From Diphasiastrum complanatum (Eukaryota > Streptophyta > Lycopodiopsida > Lycopodiales > Lycopodiaceae): a DNA stretch of 64,000 nt. The notes beneath the pieces are model-generated. The model ran no database searches, was not told where the DNA came from, and saw nothing but the letters and a program-made list of their open reading frames with translations. Location of the stretch: NCBI GenBank assembly GCA_029204225.1, contig CM055107.1:19313815-19377814 (forward strand), read 5' to 3'. This document shows, one piece after another, positions 50,701 to 55,177 of the stretch; position 1 is the first letter of the stretch; every line of letters starts with the position of its first letter. Made by a program: the position numbers and the translations under genes.

Positions 50701-53700
50701 AACCTATTGTCTTGTCTATTGCTTGTAGGGCTTTAGTCTATTGCTGTCTTTTATGCTTCATTGATTCAACACCTGAGATTTTGATCATAATTGCCCACAA
50801 AACCAAGATGTTGATAATAGGCATGTGCCTAATATCAATTCACCCATCTAATAGAATAGTCACCCATCTAATAGAATAGAGCAACCATATGTGGCCCAAG
50901 CATATCGCATGGGGCTGAGCACTCTTGTGATAAATGCATGCTCCTATCTCAAATGGCAAGTACGAAGAGCCTCGCGTGTCGGGGCCTCCAAGCGACATCA
51001 CAAGCTGCAACCTCCCTCATCATGTCACGAAAGACAGTGGAGTCCAGCCAACGCAAATGCAAGGTATTCACTGTAAAAAAACTGGCATGTAAGTCTAGTG
51101 GCTTGTCTTATGGTGTGTCCGCTGCCACCCTGTAGGCACTGTGGTCTATCGATATCCGCCCACCCTGTCCTGTGTAGGTGAATGTGGTCGTCGCCTGACT
51201 CTAGTGCGTGTGTGTGCTCCACCCTGTTTTCTCTCCCCAACACCTCCCATAGCTTCCATAGGATTTGTTGCCTCTAGTAAACCTAGTAGGCCCTCCCCCA
51301 GCTGACTCTCTTAATGGAAAAGACTCTCCTATAGATGATGGCCCTGTTGCTACTATTGACGATGGCCGTGATAGGCTTGCCTCTGCCGATGAAGTTCGTG
51401 ATGGCCTTGCTACTGATGGACTACCCTGCTGCTGCTACTACCAGCCCCAGATCATGTGCCAATAGAACCTAGCTACCCACCAATCTGTACCCTGGGCCCA
51501 GTTGCTGCTGCTCCTCCAAATGTACTCAGTAGGTGCTCTCGCTCAAGTGCAGGAACTGCCACACATGGGCAATGCCCATGCTCCACCCATCTGGCCTAGT
51601 CAGATGAAAGACCCCAGATCTTTACATTACTACTTAGAAATCAAAGTTTGGAGGCTTGAAGGTTGTATGTTTCTAACTCGAAGCAATACATCCATAAGCT
51701 TCTGGACACGTATAACATGTTGGATTGTGAATCAACTGCCACTCCTGCAGAGATCAATATTAAGTTTTCAAGTGCCTTGGATCACCCAAAAGTTGATGCT
51801 ACTACATACAAAAGTCTAGTAGAGGGTCTTATCTATGCTACTATAACTAGACCTTATATTTCACATTCAGTTGGAGTAGTGAGCCAATTTATGCAAGACC
51901 CTAGGGAGAGACACTGGAAAGTTGCAAAGAGGACCCTGCGATATCTGAAGGGTACTTACAACTACCATCTCGAATACAATGATGTGCAAGAACAAGTTCT
52001 TAAAGGATGGTGTGATGTTGACTAGGCTTCAAACATTAAATTCAGTCAATATCTTGGAGCAGCAAAAAGCAGCCTACTGTAGGCTGGCTATTCGTTCTAC
52101 TTAGGTTAGAAGCAATATCTTGTAGCAGCAAAAAGCAGCCTACAGTAGCCATATCTTCCACAGAAGCAAAATACAGGGCAGCTCAGTTAGCAACCGGGGA
52201 AGCTATTTGGTTAAGGAAGCTTCTTCAGGAGAATGATGAAAAACAATTTGGTGCATCTATTATAAGTTGCGAAAACGAGAGTGGCATCAAGATTACTAAG
52301 TATCCAATTTTCCATGGTTGAACGAAGCCCATCAAGATTCACTATCATTTTTATCAATAAAAAGTTTTAGCAGGAGAAGTAGAACTTATTTATTGTTCTT
52401 CAAAAGATCAAGTCGCTGACATCTTTACCAAAGGTCTTCCTAAAGAACGATTTCAAAAGTTAAGAGCTTTGTTGTGAGTTAAATGCAATAAATTTGTCAT
52501 CAAGGGAGAATGTTAGAAGCCCTATCTGGAATATTTCCTATTGATGCTAGGTCTACTAAGTAGAGGTGCCACATTGGCACACCCTAAACGGTAGTTAAGA
52601 GTCATTAGAATTTTCACCAATGTCAGGAGCTTCTCTAGAACACGTGTCGTGAACATTCAAAACGTTCTCCAAGTGGAATTGCGGGACCTCATATGGTTAA
52701 TGTCAAATTTATTCAACAAGAGGGCTCTTCACAAGGTTTTAATGACCCAAAGGCCCAATTTTAAGTTTTGGCCAAGTTTGGATGGGACCAAGTCAATTTG
52801 GAAGGGGCCATGACCATTTATCAATCTTTCTATCCTCCAATTTCAACGCCCTACTTCAAGGTGTGTAACTCTCCTACAGACCCATGAATGACTCTTGGAC
52901 TACTTTGTAACTCCCAATGGCTCTTGGCTCTTGGCTCTTGGCTCTTGGCCCTACATGTACTCTACATTCATTTTAGAAAGAGAACTTGCCTCCTTTGAGA
53001 TCCTGCCTTCTTCTATATTAAATGCATGTTAATTGTGAATATTTTTCAGCATATTTCACTTGTATTGCACCCCATACAAATCTAGTGAGCATGGGACTTT
53101 ACAAATCTGAATGCACCACTTCAAAATGCCCCCTCTAGTAGCAAGGTTTTCAAAAGAAAACGATGCAGAATATATACTATAATGATCGCCCAAAGATCAA
53201 GCCTACAAGAACACTCAAAAGGAGACAGTGGAGCCAAACCACCCAACCAAGTAGAACCTAGAGAACAAACCAGTAGCTTCACCCCCCAGCCAAGAGAGGA
53301 GCGAGTTATGATAACTGAAAATTAGAATCCAAATTACTATTGATACTCCACTACATGCATATAGCCGTCAAACACCATGCACCACTCTACAAGTCAAAAA
53401 TTGGAGTGTCTAGGCCCTCTGAAGCTTATTAATTACATTTTTGGCCTAGATTGGAATATCGAGGCGTGACTAATAGTATTGAACACTGGAGTGCTGGATA
53501 TCCACATTGAGGATTATTCTAAATCCTTGACATAGGACGCGGACATAACACAAAGTGTAGAAAAATTATGTACATGTAGCAAAGGAAAACATCAAAAAAA
53601 GGAACTAGTGGCTTTTTACTTCTATTCTTGATTTGATCATGAACCTAAAGAGGCTAGGCAAGACATAAAACAAAAATGGAGGTAGTCAAAGAATTTGCTT

Positions 53701-54461
53701 ACACAAAGGATCAACAAAATGAATAGTAAAAGATCTACAAAAATTATCTATGACATTGTTGGAGGATATCATTTCATAATCCTAAAGCCCACTGGAACAA
53801 CATCCAAGCACAAACATGGTTCAATTATGCTAAGTCAATAGAAACATTTCAAGTTCAAACGAATGCATGATTCGACGAAACAATAATTGAATAATGAATA
53901 TCCAAGATGGCCAATGATGAAGCTCAAGATGTATCAAAGGGCTACAATTGGAGATCTTTAAAGTGAAGAAGTAAGTCAAATCCAGTTATCATTGATTAAA
54001 TCAACCAATTTGAAGAAAGCTTGAGAGCTTAAACTACAATCATTTACTCGTTCAAGCGTAGTAATCAAAAATATCAAACCCAGTCCCATTATAATAAGCC
54101 ATACTTTGGCAAAATATGTTGGAAAACAAACTTAATGATTGGAATTAAAGGGCTGCAAGCCACTGGACATGTTGCAAAATGCAATTTTGGTGAAAATTGA
54201 TAAAGATTTCCTTTTATATTTTATTCTCTCTTCACCCAAGTCAATAGACCTAAAAAATCAATAAACTCAAAGCAGAACCTACGTGACTTGTGAAGCTAGG
54301 GACATATCAGAGATAAATGTATTCAAGTACATCAAGTAGTAAAAATAAGGAAGTACTAAGTAGTAGCTCCCACCTAGAGGTATTCACCCGTAGATAGCGA
54401 GAAGCTAGAAGTTGTTGTGTAGCCCTTGCTAGCTCTTTGTCTTTTGATGCAACTACCACAG
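12078..54461 (-). CDS. GLY1: Plastid-type NAD(+)-dependent glycerol-3-phosphate dehydrogenase, 3' half, spliced
   Basis: The CDS is the complement of 54461-54374, 27795-27648, 12647-12498, 12379-12230 and 12092-12078. All junctions are GT-AG and keep the frame (5' codon split, then phases 2, 0, 0, 0). The enzyme reduces dihydroxyacetone phosphate with NADH to glycerol-3-phosphate; the plant GLY1/SFD1 form supplies plastid glycerolipid synthesis. Visible signatures are [28 protein letters not shown] (with the lysine expected to be catalytic), [22 protein letters not shown] (substrate-binding Arg region, split here only by normal residues), and the C-terminal V-E-E-V then TGA. The NAD-binding N-terminal half and any transit peptide lie on exons beyond the right edge. 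Introns are 26,578, 15,000, 118 and 137 bp. No frame break or lost key residue is seen, so the gene looks functional. Assignment to the plastid rather than cytosolic form rests on recalled family similarity. Confidence 0.88.
12230..12379 (-). CDS. GLY1: GLY1-like exon, C-terminal helical domain
   Basis: 150 bases, 50 codons, phase 0 at both ends. Acceptor ATTTTGCAG, donor CAT|GTATGG. It encodes [18 protein letters not shown] and later [18 protein letters not shown], the conserved C-terminal helical region of NAD-dependent glycerol-3-phosphate dehydrogenase. The 137-bp intron to its left leads to the last exon. Confidence 0.92.
12498..12647 (-). CDS. GLY1: GLY1-like exon, substrate-binding region
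   Basis: 150 bases, 50 codons, phase 0. Acceptor ACATTTCAG, donor CAG|GTACCA. It encodes [19 protein letters not shown], the most diagnostic block of the family, followed by [15 protein letters not shown]. The Arg in SRNR matches the phosphate-binding Arg of the family. A 118-bp intron follows. Confidence 0.93.
12870..12947. repeat. Two adjacent strong palindromes
   Basis: 12870-12894 is ACCCACGGTTCT-C-AGAACCGTGGGT, a perfect 12-base arm with one central base. 12912-12947 is a 36-base palindrome whose 18-base arms (GAACCGTACCACAGTTCA and the inverse) match at 17 of 18. The two share the motif GAACCGT. They lie inside the giant intron, about 220 bases upstream of its acceptor. They could be the fold-back end of a small element or a cruciform-prone site. 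Confidence 0.85.
12985..13215. repeat. Degenerate minisatellite of TTTCACAGACACAGA-like units
   Basis: Repeats of TTCACAGACACAGATT, with variants TTCACACTGCACAGACA and TTTCACAAACAC, run for about 230 bases. Unit length is irregular (roughly 15-30). No coding potential. Confidence 0.75.
13216..13819. other. Intronic sequence, nothing recognised
   Basis: A/T-rich. It contains a short duplication (GCAATATGCA/ACAACCAAGA words near 13708 and 13767) but no gene or element end that I can support. Confidence 0.4.
13820..14144 (+). mobile_element. Probable LTR 3' part plus primer-binding site of a Gypsy-like element
   Basis: TGGTATCAGAGCAC at 14131-14144 matches initiator-Met tRNA and is followed by TTTCCTGAGCGA, as in the leader of the chromodomain Gypsy at 44816. 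Sequence to its left has LTR-like features (CT-rich leader near 14010-14060), but no LTR partner is present and the left end is not fixed. No gag or pol follows, so this is a remnant. Confidence 0.5.
14190..14480. repeat. GC-rich repeat, related in inverse to 35800-36030
   Basis: Blocks such as ACCACCCCCATGCCCCG, GACTGCTAGGGTCC and CAGGCGGCCACACC-GGTCACTGC recur, diverged, on the opposite strand at 35800-36030. No coding motif. It is probably LTR or leader sequence of one Gypsy family. Confidence 0.55.
14481..14717. other. Short unassigned stretch
   Basis: T-rich sequence between the GC-rich repeat and the LINE piece. No gene or boundary seen. Confidence 0.35.
14718..15244 (+). mobile_element. 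LINE 3' end: ORF2 C-terminus, 3' UTR and terminal hairpin (subfamily C)
   Basis: 14718-14963 encodes the end of LINE ORF2. Its QQLLLTGFF-then-acidic-then-basic tail resembles [13 protein letters not shown] and QPQITSFFSKRRG in the other copies. The 3' UTR holds a 51-bp tandem repeat starting at 14980, 15031 and 15082. The end is a hairpin GCACCC-AC-GGGTGC (15212-15225), then AAAAGATGTTAATAAAG, then (CT)n. The 5' part of the copy is missing. Confidence 0.75.
14980..15101 (+). repeat. 51-bp tandem repeat in a LINE 3' UTR, about 2.4 copies
   Basis: Units begin ACCTGGCCCGGGTTGTGGGC, then ACCTAGCCCGGG, then ACCTGGCCCGAG, at 14980, 15031 and 15082. The first two units differ at one base by eye. 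Confidence 0.9.
15245..15292 (+). repeat. (CT)n tail of LINE, joined to the next LINE
   Basis: Pure (CT)24. The left neighbour is the LINE 3' hairpin and TTAATAAAG. The right neighbour, AGCGATGGCAG, is the 5' region of another copy; the same AGCGATGGC start follows the tract at 32719. Confidence 0.9.
15293..15919 (+). pseudogene. LINE 5' region, Pro-rich ORF1 start and a piece of the ORF2 endonuclease
   Basis: An ATG at 15361 starts a Pro/Ala/Ser-rich frame (86 codons) made of PLAAPSP-like repeats. It resembles the low-complexity N-termini of LINE ORF1 here. From about 15766 a separate piece encodes part of the endonuclease, with [19 protein letters not shown] and YTCHP. The middle of the element is deleted. 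At 15920, inside YTCHP(HSGG), a Gypsy LTR interrupts it. Confidence 0.65.
15920..16277 (+). repeat. 5' LTR of Gypsy copy 1
   Basis: Begins TGTTACGAGC and ends GATCTATTACA, 358 bp, with TG/CA termini. The right end is fixed by the primer site one base away. It interrupts a LINE endonuclease. No second copy of this LTR is in the window. Confidence 0.7.
16279..16291 (+). other. Primer-binding site (initiator-Met tRNA)
   Basis: TGGTATCAGAGCC, complementary to the 3' end of plant initiator-Met tRNA, one base after the LTR end. Confidence 0.85.
16669..21011 (+). pseudogene. Gypsy copy 1, gag-pol relic
   Basis: The leader runs 16292-16668 and gag starts at 16669 ([15 protein letters not shown]). 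Gag has stops near 17245 and 17308, then a good CCHC knuckle ([14 protein letters not shown]). Protease is [12 protein letters not shown] (near 17916). Reverse transcriptase has [20 protein letters not shown] (18611) and [11 protein letters not shown] (18933). RNase H has [13 protein letters not shown] (19384). Integrase has [20 protein letters not shown] (20122), but the zinc-binding CQKC reads CQKY. The frame changes at 18810, 18860, about 19510 and 20510. It ends mid-pol at 21011, before the chromodomain region, and joins the leader of copy 2 without an LTR. Gag also lacks about 20 codons present in copy 2. Confidence 0.9.
21012..25998 (+). pseudogene. Gypsy copy 2, gag-pol relic with an internal inversion
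   Basis: The leader (to 21515) and gag (ATG 21516) closely match copy 1. From 22721 to about 23639 the protease and start of reverse transcriptase are inverted. After that the plus strand resumes with [15 protein letters not shown] and [11 protein letters not shown] (23829). RNase H and integrase follow ([20 protein letters not shown] near 25042; frame break near 25250; then a long frame to the element end). The copy ends at about 25998 after SSKVFPVF. There it meets a minus-strand LINE ORF1, so the pol C-terminus and 3' LTR are missing. It is non-functional. Confidence 0.9.
22721..23639 (-). repeat. 0.92-kb inverted segment inside Gypsy copy 2
   Basis: The minus strand here reads the protease ([12 protein letters not shown]) and the start of reverse transcriptase, collinear with copy 1 at about 17819-18738. 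The right breakpoint has TCAG shared by both sides. A few bases are lost at both ends, and about 15 bases near 23347 relative to copy 1. Confidence 0.9.
25999..26444 (-). pseudogene. LINE ORF1 fragment, coiled coil
   Basis: The ATG is at 26444 ([16 protein letters not shown]...). A Pro run encoded by the poly(G) tract and a frame change follow. Then a coiled-coil-like block runs [19 protein letters not shown] and [20 protein letters not shown]. The motif YTPSKPIES parallels YTPSKSTEL in the LINE ORF1 at 36186. ORF1 proteins of L1-like LINEs bind element RNA. It is cut off at the junction with Gypsy copy 2. Confidence 0.65.
26386..26409. repeat. Poly(G) run, 24 bases
   Basis: On the minus strand it encodes the Pro run near the start of LINE ORF1. 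Length may be unstable in sequencing. Confidence 0.9.
26445..26880 (-). mobile_element. Minus-strand LINE 3' end, (CT)n, then 5' leader of the next LINE
   Basis: Read on the minus strand: about 26880-26812 resembles a LINE 3' end (TGTACCTTTTGGT, then ATCAAATAAGC), a weaker version of the hairpin block. (CT)n follows at 26811-26766, then the leader of the ORF1 at 26444. This is the same tail-then-new-copy order as on the plus strand. Confidence 0.55.
26881..27647. other. Intronic sequence, nothing recognised
   Basis: Unique-looking A/T-rich sequence between the minus-strand LINE and the exon. No element end is seen. Confidence 0.45.
27648..27795 (-). CDS. GLY1: GLY1-like exon with catalytic Lys block
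   Basis: 148 bases: one base completing a split Ser codon, then 49 codons. Acceptor CTCATTGCAG, donor AAG|GTGTGT. It encodes [20 protein letters not shown], whose Lys matches the family's catalytic lysine, and [17 protein letters not shown]. It joins exactly to the exon at 54374 on one side and 12647 on the other. Confidence 0.93.
27796..28093. other. Intronic sequence, nothing recognised
   Basis: Single-copy-looking sequence between the exon and the LINE array. It ends GATGAGATT directly before a (CT)n run. Confidence 0.5.
28094..28160 (+). repeat. (CT)n at the left edge of the LINE array
   Basis: About 67 bases of pure CT. Unlike the others, the sequence to its left shows no LINE 3' end, so this may be the original genomic CT tract that received the first LINE. 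Confidence 0.85.
28161..30342 (+). pseudogene. LINE A: ORF2 relic (endonuclease to zinc motif) and 3' end
   Basis: It starts with the endonuclease N-terminus ([17 protein letters not shown], compare SLRIGFWNCNGFHSSST in the minus-strand copy). It continues with [19 protein letters not shown] and YTCHPHSGG. Reverse transcriptase begins near 29210 ([20 protein letters not shown]) with [11 protein letters not shown]; the catalytic box is degraded to YANYV. A deletion near 29930 skips part of the connection domain. The C-terminal zinc motif is [20 protein letters not shown], joined early to the 3' end (CTTTTGGCATGGAAAAGACATTAATAAA). Many stops and frameshifts; non-functional. It is antisense to the host gene. 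Confidence 0.85.
30343..30413 (+). repeat. (CT)n joining LINE A to LINE B
   Basis: 71 bases of CT. The left side is the LINE A 3' end; the right side starts directly in LINE B reverse transcriptase. One plus-strand frame (30102-30842) reads from LINE A through Ser-Leu repeats into LINE B. Confidence 0.95.
30414..32648 (+). pseudogene. LINE B: 5'-truncated ORF2 and full 3' end
   Basis: It begins at the reverse transcriptase ([20 protein letters not shown]). It has [38 protein letters not shown] and a modified box [11 protein letters not shown] (usually YADD). Frame changes at about 30770, 31000 and 31060 break it. The C-terminus from about 31559 is long and open, with [20 protein letters not shown] and an acidic tail after [13 protein letters not shown]. 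The 3' UTR has GGAGACGTTTTTATACGCTCC near 32561. The terminal hairpin is ATGCC-TTTT-GGCAT at 32617-32630, then GAAAAGACATTAAAG. Confidence 0.87.
32649..32719 (+). repeat. (TTTC)n-(CT)n joining LINE B to LINE C
   Basis: Three TTTC units then about 56 bases of CT. The right side, AGCAGCGATGGC, is a LINE 5' leader like the one at 15293. Confidence 0.92.
32720..33965 (+). pseudogene. LINE C: leader, ORF1 start and reverse-transcriptase piece
   Basis: GC-rich leader with CTG-rich runs (32800-32890). ORF1 ATG at 33059 with a stop at codon 4, then [15 protein letters not shown] in frame. ORF1 breaks near 33320 and joins late reverse transcriptase ([23 protein letters not shown], box changed to YVDNV). 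It continues to VPHEILLAE near 33960 and then loses similarity, so both the middle and the 3' end are deleted. Confidence 0.75.
33966..34501. other. Intronic sequence, nothing recognised
   Basis: Contains a GGTGG-rich part (34140-34330). No coding motif. It may be leader of the gag fragment that follows. Confidence 0.4.
34502..34739 (+). pseudogene. Gypsy gag N-terminal fragment
   Basis: The open frame from 34515 encodes [20 protein letters not shown] and [11 protein letters not shown]. Layout matches the gag N-terminus of the element at 38582 ([16 protein letters not shown]...[11 protein letters not shown]). Ends without the gag core. Confidence 0.45.
34740..35584. other. Intronic sequence, nothing recognised
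   Basis: A/T-rich, with repeated ACATGCAAGCAA-like words near 34845-34920. No gene or boundary supported. Confidence 0.4.
35585..35705 (+). pseudogene. Gypsy chromodomain fragment (end of pol)
   Basis: One frame reads [19 protein letters not shown], a stop, then [14 protein letters not shown]. This is the second half of a chromodomain as found at the end of chromovirus integrase, where it directs insertion to marked chromatin. The rest of this pol is absent. Confidence 0.7.
35706..36185. repeat. Putative 3' LTR after the chromodomain, inverse relative of 14190-14480
   Basis: GC-rich sequence follows the chromodomain and a purine-rich AGAAGAGGGAAGGA. Its inverse complement matches, diverged, the repeat at 14190-14440 (for example GGCACCACCCCCGTGCCCCG). 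LTR ends were not found. Confidence 0.45.
36186..37186 (+). pseudogene. LINE D: ORF1 with RNA-binding region fused to ORF2 endonuclease piece
   Basis: The ORF1 part has [19 protein letters not shown], coiled coil ([20 protein letters not shown]), a frame break, then an RRM-like block: [19 protein letters not shown] and [19 protein letters not shown]. This matches FIFMDDDLTHTQWLARK of the ORF1 at 59885. It passes directly to late endonuclease ([20 protein letters not shown]), so most of the endonuclease is deleted. It is cut at 37187 by another insertion. Confidence 0.75.
37187..37775. mobile_element. Possible solo LTR or LTR-like insertion in LINE D
   Basis: Starts TGTTATGTACCATAACGG right after LINE D, within a conserved endonuclease stretch. 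It has a CTATATAGTGG promoter-like string near 37347. The right end is unclear and no partner is seen. Confidence 0.35.
37776..38581. other. Intronic sequence; possible leader of the next Gypsy
   Basis: Nothing coding. The last 120 bases before 38582 are T/C-rich, like the leaders of the other gag genes. Confidence 0.4.
38582..40600 (+). pseudogene. Gypsy copy 3, gag-protease with reverse-transcriptase core deleted
   Basis: Gag starts [13 protein letters not shown] at 38582. The gag core ([20 protein letters not shown], near 38914) is in another frame, and a stop occurs at 39171. The zinc knuckle is [14 protein letters not shown] with its last Cys replaced. The protease loop reads [10 protein letters not shown] (usually DTG or DSG). 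Pol then has [11 protein letters not shown] and the stretch before reverse transcriptase ([19 protein letters not shown]). At 40315 it jumps from the start of reverse transcriptase to RNase H ([20 protein letters not shown], then TDHESLTYI). The catalytic core is absent. Confidence 0.85.
40601..41280 (+). pseudogene. Copia integrase fragment fused to Gypsy copy 3
   Basis: It starts near 40635 with the zinc-binding region remnant ([13 protein letters not shown], then [12 protein letters not shown], compare LELIHSDV in the Copia at 9680). It continues, with frameshifts, through [20 protein letters not shown] (about 41035) and an NGVVERK-like block. Lengthwise it covers only integrase. No LTR boundary separates it from the Gypsy. 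Confidence 0.7.
41281..41683. other. Intronic sequence, nothing recognised
   Basis: A/T-rich. Contains a GGAATG/CATTCC palindromic patch near 41560-41595. No gene. Confidence 0.4.
41716..42693. repeat. Tandem duplication, about 497-bp unit, in the hAT 3' part
   Basis: Unit 1 is 41716-42212 and unit 2 is 42213-42693, both starting AAAGAATAGTACTTACTACT and ending CATACCCTACGC. They differ by scattered substitutions and small indels, including an (AT)n length change near 41920. Confidence 0.92.
44345..44350. other. Target-site duplication, left copy
   Basis: TGCCCA here and at 50792-50797 flanks the Gypsy element. Five or six bases, depending on which terminal A belongs to the element. Confidence 0.75.
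44351..44815 (+). repeat. 5' LTR of chromodomain Gypsy
   Basis: 465 bp. It begins AGTTACGGAC and ends GATCTTAACT, so the ends form the inverted pair AGTTA/TAACT rather than TG/CA. The primer site follows at once. A promoter-like TATTTATAGGGGC lies near 44653. A dozen or so differences from the 3' LTR by eye. Confidence 0.88.
44816..44829 (+). other. Primer-binding site (initiator-Met tRNA)
   Basis: TGGTATCAGAGCAC, directly after the LTR end, matching the 3' end of initiator-Met tRNA. Confidence 0.9.
45501..47300 (+). pseudogene. gag and protease of chromodomain Gypsy
   Basis: The ATG is at 45501 ([18 protein letters not shown]). The frame changes near 45685 and again near 45990, so gag is split over three frames. 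The gag core includes [17 protein letters not shown] and [24 protein letters not shown] knuckle [14 protein letters not shown] lies near 46460. The protease site reads [14 protein letters not shown], where family members have [23 protein letters not shown] (near 46971) ends the domain. Breaks are few, so the copy is young, but it is not translatable as it stands. Confidence 0.9.
47200..50009 (+). pseudogene. pol of chromodomain Gypsy (reverse transcriptase, RNase H, integrase, chromodomain)
   Basis: One frame is open from 47345 to 49336. Reverse transcriptase has [20 protein letters not shown] and the catalytic [12 protein letters not shown] (47766). RNase H has [13 protein letters not shown] and [10 protein letters not shown]. 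Integrase has the zinc region ending CDFCLRNK (48892) and the core MDFILGLP, with [14 protein letters not shown] near 49166. A frame change near 49315 continues it ([20 protein letters not shown]). It ends in a chromodomain, [20 protein letters not shown] (about 49918-49977). This makes it a chromovirus-type Ty3/Gypsy. Only the late frameshift disables pol. Confidence 0.92.
50171..50791 (+). repeat. 3' LTR of chromodomain Gypsy, with internal duplication
   Basis: Begins AGTTACGGAC and ends GATCATAAT (decayed from TAACT). 621 bp, 156 longer than the 5' LTR. The excess is a tandem duplication of about 156 bp (units near 50443-50598 and 50599-50754, each starting TTTGAATTCCTATTTTAGGG). Confidence 0.9.
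50792..50797. other. Target-site duplication, right copy
   Basis: TGCCCA, matching 44345-44350. hAT sequence resumes beyond it. Confidence 0.75.
50798..51250 (-). pseudogene. hAT transposase, N-terminal side, separated by the Gypsy
   Basis: The minus strand has stretches such as [10 protein letters not shown] and [20 protein letters not shown] with frame breaks. This is the expected position before the VDAS...PCATHC part at 44350. Family match is weaker than on the other side. Contains a short direct repeat CACCCATCTAATAGAATAG (50841-50859, 50861-50879). Confidence 0.5.
51251..51602. other. Probable hAT 5' part, not resolved
   Basis: GC-richer sequence, no clear zinc finger and no terminal inverted repeat found. 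The right end of the hAT should lie here. Confidence 0.3.
51603..52510 (+). pseudogene. Copia reverse-transcriptase C-terminus and RNase H
   Basis: It reads [19 protein letters not shown], shifts frame, then [40 protein letters not shown] and [16 protein letters not shown]. After a stop at 52023 and a small duplication, RNase H follows with [19 protein letters not shown] (52155) and the end [20 protein letters not shown] (52398). A purine tract GGGAGAA (52504-52510) precedes an LTR. Only the 3' part of pol is here. It may be the other half of the integrase fragment at 40601-41280, split by the hAT. Confidence 0.82.
52511..53051 (+). repeat. Probable 3' LTR of the Copia element (right end approximate)
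   Basis: Starts TGTTAGAAGCCC directly after the polypurine tract AAGGGAGAA. Contains a GGCTCTT repeat (52918-52948). A CA end is likely near 53051 (TTTTTCAGCA), but no partner LTR is available to confirm it. Confidence 0.55.
53052..54373. other. Intronic sequence, nothing recognised
   Basis: A/T-rich, no long frame, no repeat end. It lies just downstream of a host exon, so part may be original intron. Confidence 0.5.
54374..54461 (-). CDS. GLY1: GLY1-like short exon
   Basis: 88 bases: two bases completing a split codon, 28 codons, then AG of a split Ser. The acceptor is TACTTGCAG with a branch-like CTAAC about 15 bases upstream; the donor is CTCTAG|GTGGGA. It encodes [20 protein letters not shown] and RYLRVNTS, matching the family block before [10 protein letters not shown]. 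Too short for an ORF search. The phase fits the exon at 27795 exactly. The next exon upstream was not found in the window. Confidence 0.88.
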
Positions 54462-54800
54462 CTGCAAGTACAAGTTAGTTATACAGCATCCAATACATCG
54501 ATACAAAAAGCCAAATGCAACCAACATTTGAACACATAAATAGAACAATCAAAAATAGATTGCTTAAGTTATGACATATACATGTTGTTGACATTAATAA
54601 ATTTCGTTTGACACAAAGCTCTAACTCTAGTTCTAACATTGTAGACCTACAGACATGTCAAGAGTTCAAAGAGCTCATTCTGGCACCAATGCCTAGCCCT
54701 CTTCACAATTTTCTTCACCATGAGAAACAAAGCATGCTTAAAATTTTCACCATGAAGCTCCATGAAGAAGAAGCTTTGTAGTTACAATGTTCATTTTTTA
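54462..54800. other. Intron, nothing recognised
   Basis: Start of the next upstream intron of the host gene. No coding similarity found. Confidence 0.45.
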
Positions 54801-55177
54801 TGCATAGTTCTTTCTTGGAGACGTTTATATACGCTCCCATGGTTACCACATACTTGAGGTGTACTTTTATCTACCCTATATGCCTTTGCGCATGGAAAAG
54901 ACATTAATAAAGCTCCTCCTCCTCTCTCTCTCATGTTGCAACACGCATTACATCTTTCTACAGCATCAGCACAAACATGACATCATGACATGGATACATA
55001 TTATTATGCACACACACTCTCATTTTCACCTTTATCTTAGTTTGTACTAGATGTTTCTTTATTACAGCTTCGGAGACGTTTTATGCGCTCCCATTGTTGC
55101 CACATACTTGACATGTACTTCATTAGTCTTATATGCCTTTTGGCATGGAAAAGACATTAATAAAGCTCTCTCTCTCT
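54801..55177 (+). mobile_element. Two LINE 3' ends head to tail
   Basis: First end: GGAGACGTTTATATACGCTCC (about 54815), hairpin ATGCC-TTTG-CGCAT (54880-54893), GAAAAGACATTAATAAAG, then a short CT tract to about 54940. Second: a 5'-truncated copy starts at 54941 with 3' UTR. It has GGAGACGTTTTATGCGCTCC, hairpin ATGCC-TTTT-GGCAT (55133-55146) and CT (55165-55177). Confidence 0.85.

Larger units (their letters stand above)
27796..54373 (-). other. 26,578-bp intron of the GLY1-like gene
   Basis: Donor CTCTAG|GTGGGA at 54373, acceptor ATTGCAG at 27796. It contains at least four LINE copies, parts of three Gypsy elements, one nearly whole Gypsy, Copia pieces and a hAT. The split codon AG|T on either side restores a Ser, which is strong evidence that the two exons belong together. 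Confidence 0.85.

Noticed and set aside
44351-50791. Gypsy element as an endogenous retrovirus with envelope
   Set aside because: Pol is followed by a chromodomain and then the LTR; no envelope-like frame or space for one.
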